Assembly: GCF_000721705.1 (NCBI RefSeq)
Contig: NZ_JOJL01000007.1
Coordinates: 124,001-188,000 of the forward strand
From: Actinoplanes subtropicus
GTDB lineage: Bacteria > Actinomycetota > Actinomycetes > Mycobacteriales > Micromonosporaceae
DNA: 64,000 nt
Direction of reading: 5' to 3'
Shown here piece by piece: positions 42,503-51,129 of the stretch. A program made the translations under genes and the position numbers. Below the pieces are notes generated by a model, which was not told the DNA's origin, did not search any database, and saw only the letters and a list, made by a program, of their open reading frames with translations. Numbering within the stretch: the first letter of the stretch is position 1; each line of letters starts with the position of its first letter.

Positions 42503-45500
42503 CTAGTCCTCGACTTCCTTCTTGAGTCGCTGGCTGATCACCTGCGTGACGCCGGCGCGCATCGTGACGCCGTAGAGGGCGTCCGCGACCTCCATCGTCC
42601 GCTTCTGGTGCGTGATGATCAGCAGCTGCGAACGCTCCCGCAACTGCTCGAAGAGCGTAATCAACCGGCCCAGGTTGACGTCGTCGAGGGCCGCCTCGAC
42701 CTCGTCCATGATGTAGAAGGGCGACGGGCGGGCCCGGAAGATCGCGCACAGCATGGCCACCGCGGTCAGCGAGCGCTCGCCGCCGGAGAGCAGCGACAGC
42801 CGCTTGATCTTCTTGCCCGGCGGGCGGGCCTCGACCTCGACGCCGGTGGTGAGCATGTCCTCGGGGTCGGTCAGCACCAGCCGGCCCTCGCCGCCCGGGA
42901 ACAGCACCTGGAAGACGGTCTGGAACTCGCGGGCGGTGTCCTCGAACGCCGACGTGAACACCTCGAGGATCCGGTCGTCGACGTCCTTGACCACGGTCAG
43001 CAGGTCCTTGCGGGTGGCCTTCAGGTCCTCCAGCTGGTCGGAGAGGAATTTGAAGCGCTCCTCGAGCGCCGCGAACTCCTCCAGCGCCAGCGGGTTGACC
43101 TTGCCGAGCAGCTGCAGGTCCCGCTCGGCCTTGTTGGCCCGTTTCTCCTGGGTGGGCCGGTGGAAGGGCGTCGGTTCCGGTACGGGTTTGCCGTCCTTCT
43201 CCGCCTGCGCCGTCTCCGCGGCGCTGGGCGGCACGAGCTGGCTCGGCCCGTACTCGCTGATCAGCGTCTCGACGTCGAGCGAGAAGTCCTCGGCGGCCTT
43301 CGCCTCCAGCTGTTCGATGCGCATCCGCTGCTCGGCCCGGGCCATCTCGTCCCGGTGCACCTCGCTGGTGAGCCGCTCCAACTCGGACACCAGGCGCTTC
43401 GCGCTCGCTCGTACTTCCTGCAACTCGGCCTCGCGGGCGGTGCGCGCCTGGGCCAGCTCGTCGCGCGCCTCGACCGCCGCGGCCAGCGACACCTCGACCC
43501 GGACCAGCGCGGTGGCCGCACCGAGCGCGACCGCCTTGGCGATCTCGGCGCCGCGAGCCCGGGCGGCGCGGCGGGCGGCGGCGCGTTCCCGGGCCTGCCG
43601 CTCGGCGTTGGCCTGCCGCATCAGCGAATCGGCCCGGCCGGCGATCGAAGAAACCCTTTCCTCGGCCGTACGGACGGCGAGGCGTACTTCCATCTCGTTC
43701 TGCCGGGACTGCGGCACCAGCGCGGCCAGTTGGTCGCGCTCCTCGGTGGACGGCTCCTCGTCGATCGGGGTGGACTCGGCCAGCGACAGCCGCTCCTCCA
43801 GCTCGGCCAGGCGCATCAGGTCGGTCTCCCGGGCCGACTCCGCCTTCTGCCGGGCCGCGCCGAGCCGCTCGCTCTCCGCCTTGGCCGAGCGGGCGGCGGC
43901 GCCGAGCTCGGCCAGCCGGCGGGCGGCGGCGTTGCGCTCGCCCTCGGCGGCCCGCTTGGCGGCGGCCGCGACGTTCACCGCCTCCTTGCGCTCGGCGACC
44001 TCGGCCCGCGCGTCGACCAGCTGGGCCTTGACCTCGCGGATGGTCTCCTCGGCGACGGCCCGGTTCGCCTTCGCCTCGTCGACCGCGGCCTGTACCTCGA
44101 TGTAGCTGGTGGCCTTGCCGGAGCCGCCGGCCGCGGCGAACACGCCGAGCACGTCGCCATCCGGGGTGACCGCGCGCAGCTCGGGGTTGTGCGCGACCAC
44201 CCGGGCGGCGGCACCCAGGTCGGCGACCAGCGCCACGTCGCGCAGGGCCCGGTTGAGGGCGGGCCGCACCTGCTCGGGGCACTCGACCACCTCGGGCGCC
44301 CAGACGGCGCCCTCGGGCAGCTGCGGGCGCAGGCTCTCCAGCGAGCCGCGCATGCCGGGGCCGGCGGGCGAGGCGACCACCAGCGCGGCTCGGCCGGCGT
44401 CGGCGATCTTGAGCGTACGCATCGCCTCGATCGCCTCGTCCACGCCGGTGAGCGCGACCGCGTCGGCCAGCGTGCCCAGCGCGGCGGCGACCGCACCCTC
44501 GTAGCCGCCCTTGACCGTCAGCATCGAGGCCAGGCTGCCGATCAGGCCGGGCACCTCGGCCGACTTCGCGAGCAGCGCGCCCGCGCCGTCCTTGCGCTGC
44601 AGGCCGAGCGCCAGCGCCTCCTCGCGCGCCTTCCAGCTGGCCGCGTCCTTCTCCGCGGCCCGCTCGGCGTCGCTCAGCTCGCGCACCACCGCGTTGGCCC
44701 GGTCGAGCGCGCCGACCGCCTCGGCGTGCCGCTCGTCCAGCTCGACATTGTCCCGATCGGCCTCGGTGGACTCCGCGGCGACCGTGTCCACCTCGGCCTG
44801 CGCGGCCTCGGCCCGCATCAGCGCGTCGGTGTGCGCGGCGGCGAGCCGCTCGATCTCCTCGGCCACGCCCTCGGTACGCGCCCGGGCCGCGTTCACGTTG
44901 CCGGTGAGCTTGGCCAGCCCCTCGCGCCGGTCGGCGATCGCCTTGGCCGCCGTACGCAGCGCACCCTCGGCCGCGGCCAGCTGCCGTTCCAGCTCCTGCC
45001 GCTGCTCGACCGCCTCGGCCAGCCGCATCTGGTCGTCGGTGAGCGCCTCGCGCAGCTCTTCTTCCTGCTCACGGACCCGCTCGGCCTCGGCGACCAGCTG
45101 GTCCGGGTCCCGGCCGGGGCGCTCGTCGTCGGGCGTGGCGGCCAGGTGCCGCAGTCGCTCGCTCGCCAGCTGCTCGGTCGAGCGGAACCGCTCCTGCAGC
45201 GCGGACAGCTGGTACCAGGTGTCCTGCGCGGCCTGCAGCAGCGGCGCGTCCTCGGCGTGCGCCGCCTCCAGGTCGGCGAGCATCCGCTGGATCTCGCGGT
45301 TCTCCGCCTCGACCTGCTCGCGCCGCTCGCGCATCGCCGACTCGTCGGCGATCTCCTTGTCCAACGTGGTGCGCAGCGTGTGCAGGTCGTCGGCGAGCAG
45401 CCGGAGCCGGGCGTCGCGCAGGTCGGCCTGGATGCCGGCCGCCCGGCGGGCCACCTCGGCCTGCTTGCCCAGCGGCTTGAGCTGGCGGCGCAGCTCGCCG

Positions 45501-46084
45501 GTGAGGTCGGTCAGGCGGTTGAGGTTCACCTGCATGGCGTCCAGCTTGCGGATCGCCTTTTCCTTGCGCTTGCGATGCTTGAGCACGCCGGCGGCCTCCT
45601 CGATGAAGGCGCGGCGGTCCTCGGGCTTGGCGTGCAGCATGGCGTCGAGCCGGCCCTGGCCGACGATGATGTGCATCTCCCGCCCGATGCCGGAGTCGCT
45701 CAGCAACTCCTGGATGTCGAGCAGGCGGCAGGCGTTGCCGTTGATCTCGTACTCGCTGGCGCCGTCGCGGAACATCCGCCGGGTGATCGAGACCTCGGTG
45801 TACTCGATCGGGAGGGCGCCGTCGTTGTTGTCGATGGTGAGCGTCACCTCGGCGCGGCCCAGCGGGGCCCGGCCGGCGGTGCCGGCGAAGATGACGTCCT
45901 CCATCTTTCCGCCGCGCAGCGCCTTGGCGCCCTGCTCGCCGAGGACCCAGGCGATGGCGTCGACGACGTTGGACTTGCCGGAGCCGTTGGGGCCCACCAC
46001 ACAGGTGATGCCCGGCTCCAGGCGCAGCGTCGTGGCGGAGGCGAAGGACTTGAAGCCCTTGACCGTCAGGCTCTTGAGGTGCAC
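42503..46084 (-). CDS. smc: Chromosome segregation/condensin protein SMC
   Basis: The 1193-residue SMC ATPase, core of the Smc-ScpAB condensin that folds and separates chromosomes. The N-terminal ATPase half has Walker A VVGPNGSGKSNVVDAIAW (Gly31-Ser38). Two long coiled coils (about 170-500 and 680-1000) flank a hinge starting near VPGLIGSLASMLTVKGGYEG. The C-terminal half has the signature LSLLSGGERSLTAVAML and Walker B FYIMDEVEAALDD. A Pro/Lys-rich insert (EKDGKPVPEPTPFHRPTQEK) lies near residue 970. The GTG at 46082-46084 begins MHLKSLTVKGFKSFAS. All parts are intact. Confidence 0.98.
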   Translation of the reverse strand: MHLKSLTVKGFKSFASATTLRLEPGITCVVGPNGSGKSNVVDAIAWVLGEQGAKALRGGKMEDVIFAGTAGRAPLGRAEVTLTIDNNDGALPIEYTEVSITRRMFRDGASEYEINGNACRLLDIQELLSDSGIGREMHIIVGQGRLDAMLHAKPEDRRAFIEEAAGVLKHRKRKEKAIRKLDAMQVNLNRLTDLTGELRRQLKPLGKQAEVARRAAGIQADLRDARLRLLADDLHTLRTTLDKEIADESAMRERREQVEAENREIQRMLADLEAAHAEDAPLLQAAQDTWYQLSALQERFRSTEQLASERLRHLAATPDDERPGRDPDQLVAEAERVREQEEELREALTDDQMRLAEAVEQRQELERQLAAAEGALRTAAKAIADRREGLAKLTGNVNAARARTEGVAEEIERLAAAHTDALMRAEAAQAEVDTVAAESTEADRDNVELDERHAEAVGALDRANAVVRELSDAERAAEKDAASWKAREEALALGLQRKDGAGALLAKSAEVPGLIGSLASMLTVKGGYEGAVAAALGTLADAVALTGVDEAIEAMRTLKIADAGRAALVVASPAGPGMRGSLESLRPQLPEGAVWAPEVVECPEQVRPALNRALRDVALVADLGAAARVVAHNPELRAVTPDGDVLGVFAAAGGSGKATSYIEVQAAVDEAKANRAVAEETIREVKAQLVDARAEVAERKEAVNVAAAAKRAAEGERNAAARRLAELGAAARSAKAESERLGAARQKAESARETDLMRLAELEERLSLAESTPIDEEPSTEERDQLAALVPQSRQNEMEVRLAVRTAEERVSSIAGRADSLMRQANAERQARERAAARRAARARGAEIAKAVALGAATALVRVEVSLAAAVEARDELAQARTAREAELQEVRASAKRLVSELERLTSEVHRDEMARAEQRMRIEQLEAKAAEDFSLDVETLISEYGPSQLVPPSAAETAQAEKDGKPVPEPTPFHRPTQEKRANKAERDLQLLGKVNPLALEEFAALEERFKFLSDQLEDLKATRKDLLTVVKDVDDRILEVFTSAFEDTAREFQTVFQVLFPGGEGRLVLTDPEDMLTTGVEVEARPPGKKIKRLSLLSGGERSLTAVAMLCAIFRARPSPFYIMDEVEAALDDVNLGRLITLFEQLRERSQLLIITHQKRTMEVADALYGVTMRAGVTQVISQRLKKEVED

Positions 46085-46263
46085 GGATCTCCGAGGGTCG
46101 GCGACGTAGTACTGGGGTGCAGGCTACCCGTACCCCGGCCCGGCGGCTCGGCACGCCGCGCTCACACGGGGCGTCGCCCTGCAAATCGGACAAAAGGATG
46201 CGCGCCGCCACGACGTGGAGGCGCGCTGTTTGAGATGCGTTATAGGTGCTTGAGGGGGGATTT

Positions 46264-46281
46264 GGCCGCCGGTGGGCGGCC
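46264..46281 (-). terminator. Intrinsic terminator-like hairpin after the 64-residue gene
   Basis: A perfect 7-bp stem, GGCCGCC (46264-46270) and GGCGGCC (46275-46281), with a 4-base loop. It begins 10 bases after the stop of the minus-strand gene 46291-46485 and upstream of smc. No clear U tract follows, so efficiency is uncertain. A second hairpin (GCGCGCC...GGCGCGC, 46200-46226) lies slightly further on. Confidence 0.45.
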
Positions 46282-46290
46282 GGATGAAGC

Positions 46291-46485
46291 TCAGGTCAGC
46301 GCGGGCTCGGTCAGCCGCAGGATGTCGTCCGCCTCGGCCGCGGCGGCCGCCAGACGATCATTTTCCGCCCGGAGGCGGGTGACCTCGAACTCCAGAGCCT
46401 GCACCCTGGAACGCAGTCGGGTGACCTCGTCGAGCAGGCGCCGATCGGGCGCCGCACCTACGTGGCCGAAGAGGGCCTTCGCCAT
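46291..46485 (-). CDS. Small coiled-coil protein (64 residues), conserved-hypothetical type
   Basis: Starts MAKALFGHVGAAPDRRLLDE and continues in a regular heptad pattern (VTRLRSRVQALEFEVTRLRA, then ENDRLAAAAAEADDILRLTE). The whole protein after residue 15 should be one coiled-coil helix. The ATG at 46483-46485 has AAGGAG at good spacing, which argues for real translation. I recall proteins with the same MAKALFG(H/Y)VG opening in many actinomycetes, but no function. It lies upstream of smc on the same strand, separated by hairpins. Confidence 0.75.
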   Translation of the reverse strand: MAKALFGHVGAAPDRRLLDEVTRLRSRVQALEFEVTRLRAENDRLAAAAAEADDILRLTEPALT

Positions 46486-47123
46486 GGTGACTCCTTGAGA
46501 AGCACTGCTTCTTCTTGGGTGTTGTTGAAACCGCGCGCTCTCACATCGCGCGCCCAGCTTGCACCACACTTCTATGCACACGGGCACGCGTGAGCACAGA
46601 ATCGTGCACCCTAGAAAAGTGCTCTTAGGTGCAGATGTCCCATGTCTGGCTTGGGGTTACCGCTGAAACCAGGCATGAGTGGGCGCGACTGGCGACAACT
46701 CCATAGTCCGCCGATACCCACTCTGCGTCAAGCCGTGTGCCCGCCGTCCCCCGGACGCATCCAGTGAATCTTGCCACCTTGACACTTTTACCTGGCCTTA
46801 CGTTTGGCTTAGCGGGTTTGCCGCGGAGCGCTCCCACTGCATACGGTCAGCCGCGCTATACGGCGTCGCGGCCGCGCGCCGGCGATGAGCGTCGGCATCT
46901 CGATCATCGCTTCCGGCCCGACCGGCTCAGCCTCCCTCCTCGCCAGGCGAGCCGGCAACGGGACAGGCCCGGGGTGGCGCGCGGCCGCGGACGCTCCTTC
47001 CCGTCGAGGTGACATCCGCCCATTTCGGGCAAATCAGGCGGCAAATCGGATAAAAGTCGCGTAATTCTGTCGCCTACCCGACAGGGTCTCGTAACTTTCC
47101 CGCGCTGTGTCGTTGCCTCCTTC
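46486..47123. other. Long divergent intergenic region
   Basis: 638 bases between the 64-residue gene (minus) and the PelF-like gene (plus). I find no credible ORF. The left part (46573-46634) is rich in GTGC/GCAC tetranucleotides and has an imperfect inverted repeat, TGCACCCTAG (46605-46614) with CTTAGGTGCA (46624-46633). A TTGACA hexamer sits at 46779-46784 without a convincing -10. The segment CAAATCGGATAAAAG near 47043 is almost repeated near 46183, upstream of smc. Regulatory sites for both genes probably lie here. Confidence 0.5.
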
Positions 47124-49076
47124 GTGAAATCGACCCCGTCGCTCGAGCGCGTCTGCCTGCTCACCGGCGGCGGGTACCCGTACCGGCGGGACGCGTTGAG
47201 TGGGTGGTGCCGGACCCTCGTCGAGGGACTCCGCCGCTTCCGGTTCGACCTGCTGACCGTCACGGACCGCGAACCGCCGTCCGCGCCGGCGTACCCGCTG
47301 CCGCTCAACGTCGGCACGGCCTCGGCCGTCCAGATCGGCCGGGAGCCGCCGCGCGAGCGCCGCCGCGGCGACCACAACGAGACCGGCCGCGGCGCCGCCC
47401 ACCTGCTCTGCCGGGGGCTGCTCGAGGAGCGCCGGTTCGCCACCGGGCTGCGCGGGCTGGCCGAGCTCGCCGCCGAGCGGGCCGACCCGCTGGCCGGGGT
47501 GCCGCTGGCCGACCTGCTGGTGGACGCCTGGCGGACGCAGCCCGAGTCGGCCGAGCCGCCACTGCCGCGGCTCTCCACCCGGGATGCGCGTACCGCCGCC
47601 ACGCTGCTCAAACACGCGCTCGGAGCGCTGACCGTGGAACTGCCGGAGACCGACCTGGTGCACTGCGTGGGCGGGACGACGCCGCTGCTGGCCGCGCTGG
47701 CCGGGCGGTGGCGGGCCGGGGTGCCGCTGCTGCTCACCGAGGCGCGGGCGCCGGTCGCCCGGCACAAGCCGGCGGAGGACCGGCTGTCGCCGGCGGTGCG
47801 GGTGGTGCTGCGCCGGTTCCGGGCCGCGGTCGCCCGCACCGGGTACGCCGAGGCCGGACTGATCGCCCCGCTCAGCGCGTATCACCACGGCTGGGCGCTG
47901 CGGCACGGCGCCGAGGCGACCCGGCTCGTGCAGGTGCCGGCCGGCGTGGACCCGTCGGAGTATCCGGTCACCGCCGAGCTGAACACCGAACCGGCCGTGG
48001 TGTGGGCGGGCAGCGGCGGCCCGGACAGCGGCCTCACCCCCCTGCTGGCCGCCTTCGAGCAGATCGCGGCGGCCCAGCCGGGGACCGTGCTGCACCTGGT
48101 CGGGGTCACTCCCGCGCACGAGGACCACTGCGCCGAGCAGATCGAGCGCACCGGGCTGGGCCGGGCCGTCCGGCTGCACCCGCTGCCGGCCGACCCGCGC
48201 GACCGGTACACGGTCGGCCACGTGGTGGCGCACGTGCCGGGGCCGGCCGACCCACCGTACCGGCTGATCGAGGCGATGATGTCCGGCCGCGCGGTGGTCG
48301 GCGTGGACGTCGGCCCGGCCGCCGAGACGCTGGGCGACGCGGGCGTGCTGGTGCAGCCGGACGACCCGGCCGAGCTGGCGATCGCCGTCGTCGGCCTGCT
48401 CCGCAACCCGAACCGCCGCCGCCAACTCGGCGACGCGGCCCGGCAGCGGGCGCTGCTGCACTTCACCACCGACCGGGTGGTACGGGTCTACGACGCGCTC
48501 TACCGCGATCTCGGCGCGCCCCCGCCACCGGGCGCGTTCGAGCTGACCCTGGCCGTGCCGGCGCCGCGCACCGCGTTGCCGGCCACCCTCCGCTGGCTGA
48601 CCACACCCGACCGTCCGGCGCCCACGGCCGGCGCCATCCGCGGAGCCGGCGCCGTCGGCGCGGACGAGGCCAACGGTGCGGCAGCCGCTGTCCGCGGCGC
48701 CGGCGCCACCAGTCGGGCCGGCGCCCTCCGCGGAGCAGACGCCTTCCACAGGGCCAGCGCCGCCGGTGGGGCCGACACCGTCAATGGGGCAGACGCCGTC
48801 AGTGGGGCAGACGCCGTCAATGGGGCAGACGCCACTGGCGGCGGCGACGCCATTCGCGGGGACGACGCCATTCGCCCGGACGACGCTGGAACCGCGCTGG
48901 AGGGCCCCGGCGGCCCGATGCTCGGCGGCCACGAGCCGACCGTCACCCTGCCGCCGATCAGCCACATCGCCAGCGCCACCCCGATCGCCCTGGACGTCTT
49001 CCCGCCCCGGCCGGCGTTCGCCGGGGTCGCGCCCGGCGAATGGCCGCCCGCGCCGGACGGAGGCGCAGCACTGTGA
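47124..49076 (+). CDS. PelF-like GT4 glycosyltransferase with repetitive tail
   Basis: A 650-residue GT-B glycosyltransferase. The opening RVCLLTGGGYPYRRDALSGW resembles the DUF3492 start of PelF (LLLEGTYPYV..GVSSW type), the polymerising transferase of Pel polysaccharide. The GT4 C-terminal half has VVWAGSGGPDSGLTPLLAAF, RVLHLVG-like TVLHLVGVTPAHEDHC, PYRLIEAMMSGRAVVGVDVG and AGVLVQPDDPAELA. After about residue 490 it becomes Ala/Gly/Asp-rich, including four 6-residue repeats (GAD-V-x-G type). The GTG start is 47124. The next two genes encode a membrane protein and a spherulin-4 hydrolase, which supports a Pel-like role. PelF identity is a motif-level inference. Confidence 0.75.
   Translation: MKSTPSLERVCLLTGGGYPYRRDALSGWCRTLVEGLRRFRFDLLTVTDREPPSAPAYPLPLNVGTASAVQIGREPPRERRRGDHNETGRGAAHLLCRGLLEERRFATGLRGLAELAAERADPLAGVPLADLLVDAWRTQPESAEPPLPRLSTRDARTAATLLKHALGALTVELPETDLVHCVGGTTPLLAALAGRWRAGVPLLLTEARAPVARHKPAEDRLSPAVRVVLRRFRAAVARTGYAEAGLIAPLSAYHHGWALRHGAEATRLVQVPAGVDPSEYPVTAELNTEPAVVWAGSGGPDSGLTPLLAAFEQIAAAQPGTVLHLVGVTPAHEDHCAEQIERTGLGRAVRLHPLPADPRDRYTVGHVVAHVPGPADPPYRLIEAMMSGRAVVGVDVGPAAETLGDAGVLVQPDDPAELAIAVVGLLRNPNRRRQLGDAARQRALLHFTTDRVVRVYDALYRDLGAPPPPGAFELTLAVPAPRTALPATLRWLTTPDRPAPTAGAIRGAGAVGADEANGAAAAVRGAGATSRAGALRGADAFHRASAAGGADTVNGADAVSGADAVNGADATGGGDAIRGDDAIRPDDAGTALEGPGGPMLGGHEPTVTLPPISHIASATPIALDVFPPRPAFAGVAPGEWPPAPDGGAAL
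48768..48839 (+). repeat. Four 18-bp in-frame tandem repeats in the PelF-like gene
   Basis: Unit GGGGCAGACGCCGTCAAT, starting at 48768, 48786, 48804 and 48822, with the first and last units slightly diverged. It encodes GADxVNGADAVSGAD-type repeats in the disordered tail. Being a multiple of three, copy changes would keep the frame. Confidence 0.85.
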
Positions 49077-49185
49077 CGACCACCCCACACCGGGCCGCGG
49101 ACAACGGGACGGCCGCTGTGACGACCACCCAACGCCGGGCCGCGATCGGAGGTGCAGCACTGTGACGATCACCCCACGCCGGACG
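49060..49185 (+). repeat. Triplicated gene-junction segment (three GTGACGAyCACCC copies)
   Basis: The core CTGTGACGACCACCC is centred on GTG codons at 49073, 49118 and 49162, periods 45 and 44. The first and third copies also share the upstream GGAGG.GCAGCACT, i.e. a Shine-Dalgarno and start region. The repeat spans the end of the PelF-like gene, a 30-codon ORF and the start of the membrane-protein gene. Confidence 0.8.
49073..49165 (+). CDS. 30-codon micro-ORF bridging two genes by GTGA overlaps
   Basis: The GTG at 49073 overlaps the stop of the PelF-like gene (GTGA), and its own TGA (49163-49165) overlaps the GTG of the next gene (49162-49164). A GGAGG precedes both starts at the same spacing. 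The product would be 30 residues with two similar halves (MTTTPHRAAD and VTTTQRRAAI) and ends GGAAL, the same last residues as the upstream protein. It may be a translated coupling peptide or a by-product of the junction duplication. No family is known. Confidence 0.4.
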   Translation: MTTTPHRAADNGTAAVTTTQRRAAIGGAAL

Positions 49186-50559
49186 TCCACCCGGCCGACC
49201 CGGGTCCGCACTCGGCGCCCAGGCCCGGCCGCCACCGGCCGGCACGGTTCCGGTGTGCGCGCGGGGGCCCGGCACGCCGCCGAGCCGGTACCCACCGTGC
49301 CGGAGACCGCCGCGCCGGCGCCGGCCGTCAGTGTCCGCCGGCGATCGCGGCGCGCGCCGGCCCGCCGGGCCTACCTCGGGGCCGTCGCGCTTCGCTGCGC
49401 GCTCTACCTCGGGCCGCTCAGCGTCGCCCTGGCCGGTGGCGAGTCGTTCGGGCAGGTGGCCTGGCCGGTTCCGCTGGTCACCCTGCTGCTCGGCTGGACC
49501 GCCGCCCAAGCTTTGACCTGCGCCGGCGTGTCCGTGGCCCGGCGGGCCGGGGTCTCGGCCGCCTGCCGGCTGGTCGGCGCCGGCTTCACCGCGACCGGGG
49601 CGCTGTGGTGCGCGCTGGTCTGGGTCGCGCCGCATGCCCTGGTCGGGCCGCACCGCTGGCTGGCGCTGGTGGTCGGGCTCGGCGGGCTGGCCACGCTGGC
49701 CACGGTCACCGCGGCGCTGGTCACCCGGGCCGAGGCGGCCGTCGTCCGCTGGTTCGTGCCGTGCTGGGCGCTCGCCGCCGCCGCGCTCGCCGCACTGGCC
49801 AGCCGGCCGGTGCCCGGGCTGCCGGCCGGCACGCTCCCGACGGGCACGCTGTCGATCGGCATGCCGCCGATCGGGACGCCGCCGGCCGGCACACTGTCGA
49901 TCGGGACGCTGCCGATCGGCACGCTGTCGATCGGGACGCTGCTGCCGGCCGCGATCGTGGTGGCGCTGATCCGCGCGTTCCGGCCGGCCATGATCTGCGG
50001 TACCCGGGGACCGATCCGGCTCACCCGGCCGGAGGTGCGCCGGGCCGCCGCGTACCTGGCCGTCGGCGCCTCCCAGGCAATCAGCGTGGGGCTGGTCTGG
50101 CGAGCCGTGCCGTCCGGCTCGACCGCGCCGTTCTGGTTGCCGCTGCTGCTCGCGGTGCCGATCCTGGAGGCGCTGATCGGGTGGAGCACCGAGGCCGGCC
50201 CGGACCGCCGGGGCGTCACCGCGGTCACCCTCGCCGGCCTGCTGCCGCCGCTGGCCCTGGGGATCGCGCTCGCCGTGGTCGCCGCCCGCACCGAGGCCCG
50301 CGCCGAGGTACTGGCGCTGGCTGGCGGCACCCTGCTGGGCGGCGTCTTCGCCGTCACCTACCTGCTCGCCGCCCGCGGCCGCACCGGCGTCGCCGCCGTC
50401 CTGGCGATCGCGGCGCCGCTGCTCACCGTGTCCCTGAAGATCCTTCCGCTACCGGCCGCCGGCCCCCTGCCGGACGCCGTCGGCGCGCTAGCCGTGACCC
50501 ACCTGGCCGGCCTGCTCGCCGTCGCCCTGACCGCCGCCGACCCCCGGAGAGCATCATGA
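49162..50559 (+). CDS. Polytopic membrane protein in the PelG position
   Basis: A 465-residue protein. A basic, Pro/Arg-rich cytoplasmic leader (about 1-70) is followed by about twelve hydrophobic segments, e.g. VALRCALYLGPLSVALAGG, PVPLVTLLLGWTAAQALT and PFWLPLLLAVPILEALIGW. Length and helix number fit PelG or MOP-type flippases, but specific PelG motifs are not obvious, so the call is based on position after a PelF-like gene. Residues about 223-262 are eight pentapeptide repeats of the form GTLxI. The GTG start has GGAGG upstream, and its stop overlaps the hydrolase start (ATGA). Confidence 0.65.
   Translation: MTITPRRTSTRPTRVRTRRPGPAATGRHGSGVRAGARHAAEPVPTVPETAAPAPAVSVRRRSRRAPARRAYLGAVALRCALYLGPLSVALAGGESFGQVAWPVPLVTLLLGWTAAQALTCAGVSVARRAGVSAACRLVGAGFTATGALWCALVWVAPHALVGPHRWLALVVGLGGLATLATVTAALVTRAEAAVVRWFVPCWALAAAALAALASRPVPGLPAGTLPTGTLSIGMPPIGTPPAGTLSIGTLPIGTLSIGTLLPAAIVVALIRAFRPAMICGTRGPIRLTRPEVRRAAAYLAVGASQAISVGLVWRAVPSGSTAPFWLPLLLAVPILEALIGWSTEAGPDRRGVTAVTLAGLLPPLALGIALAVVAARTEARAEVLALAGGTLLGGVFAVTYLLAARGRTGVAAVLAIAAPLLTVSLKILPLPAAGPLPDAVGALAVTHLAGLLAVALTAADPRRAS
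49828..49947 (+). repeat. Eight 15-bp in-frame tandem repeats in the membrane-protein gene
   Basis: The unit resembles GGCACGCTGTCGATC and runs without gaps from 49828 to 49947. It encodes pentapeptides of the form G-T-L/P-x-I/T/A/P. It lies between two hydrophobic segments, or extends one as a flexible loop. Unit number could change without a frameshift. Confidence 0.85.
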
Positions 50560-51119
50560 AGACCCTCTTTCCGCCGTACGCCCATCCCTCGCCCGAGCTG
50601 GCCCTGGACAGCGAGACCTGGATCATCCGGGAGTTGCCCGGCGAACGCCGCACCATGCACCAGTCGCTCGGCCGGATCGACCTGGACTGGGGCAGCCGGT
50701 CGCTGGCCGACGTGCTCGCCGACGTCGACGCCTGGCGGGAGGACGGCGTCGAGGGCCTGTTCCTCGACCGGGCGCCGGCCGGCTCGGGCGGGGTCGGGCC
50801 GGTGGCGCTGACCGTACGGCTGGCCGCCCGGCGCGGGCTGCACCGCGTGGTGCTCAACCCCGGCGTGCCGACCCACCCCCTCTACCGGGACCTGGGCGTC
50901 CGGATCTGCACCTTCGAGGGCCCGTGGACGGCCTACCAGAGCTGGGACGGCGAGGGCGTCCGCCCCGGCGACGGCCACATCGTGCACGGCGTCCCGCCGG
51001 CCCTGCTAACCGCCGCCCGCCGCCTGATGGGCCGCCGCGGCGCCGGCTTCGGCCTGGCCACCGACGCCAGCCCCTATGTCAGCGCCTACGCGGGCGGCGC
51101 CGGCAGCCCGGACCGCTGA
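50556..51119 (+). CDS. Spherulin-4 family (GH135-like) glycoside hydrolase
   Basis: A 187-residue protein resembling the spherulation-specific family 4 domain, whose fungal member Sph3 cleaves galactosaminogalactan. A related fold (GH114-type) is found in PelA. Visible pieces: LADVLADVDAWREDGVEGLF with LDRAPAG (the acidic WxxDGIFLDE-type motif, here VEGLFLDRAP), GLHRVVLNPGVPTHPLYRDL (GxVVxNPG) and ICTFEGPWTAYQSW (V-FEG). The second acidic residue of the usual LDE appears to be Arg, so activity is uncertain. There is no signal peptide. The ATG overlaps the membrane-protein stop. It completes a PelF / membrane protein / hydrolase operon. Confidence 0.75.
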   Translation: MKTLFPPYAHPSPELALDSETWIIRELPGERRTMHQSLGRIDLDWGSRSLADVLADVDAWREDGVEGLFLDRAPAGSGGVGPVALTVRLAARRGLHRVVLNPGVPTHPLYRDLGVRICTFEGPWTAYQSWDGEGVRPGDGHIVHGVPPALLTAARRLMGRRGAGFGLATDASPYVSAYAGGAGSPDR

Positions 51120-51129
51120 CCCACTCTCA

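Noticed and set aside
46625..46837. Small ORF in the long divergent gap
   Set aside because: No ribosome site, no recognisable product, and the composition differs from that of genuine small genes in this window.
47204..49165. Alternative long frame through the PelF-like gene
   Set aside because: It is Arg/Gly-rich and out of frame with the glycosyltransferase motifs. Only its last 30 codons, with their own start and overlaps, were kept as a micro-ORF.
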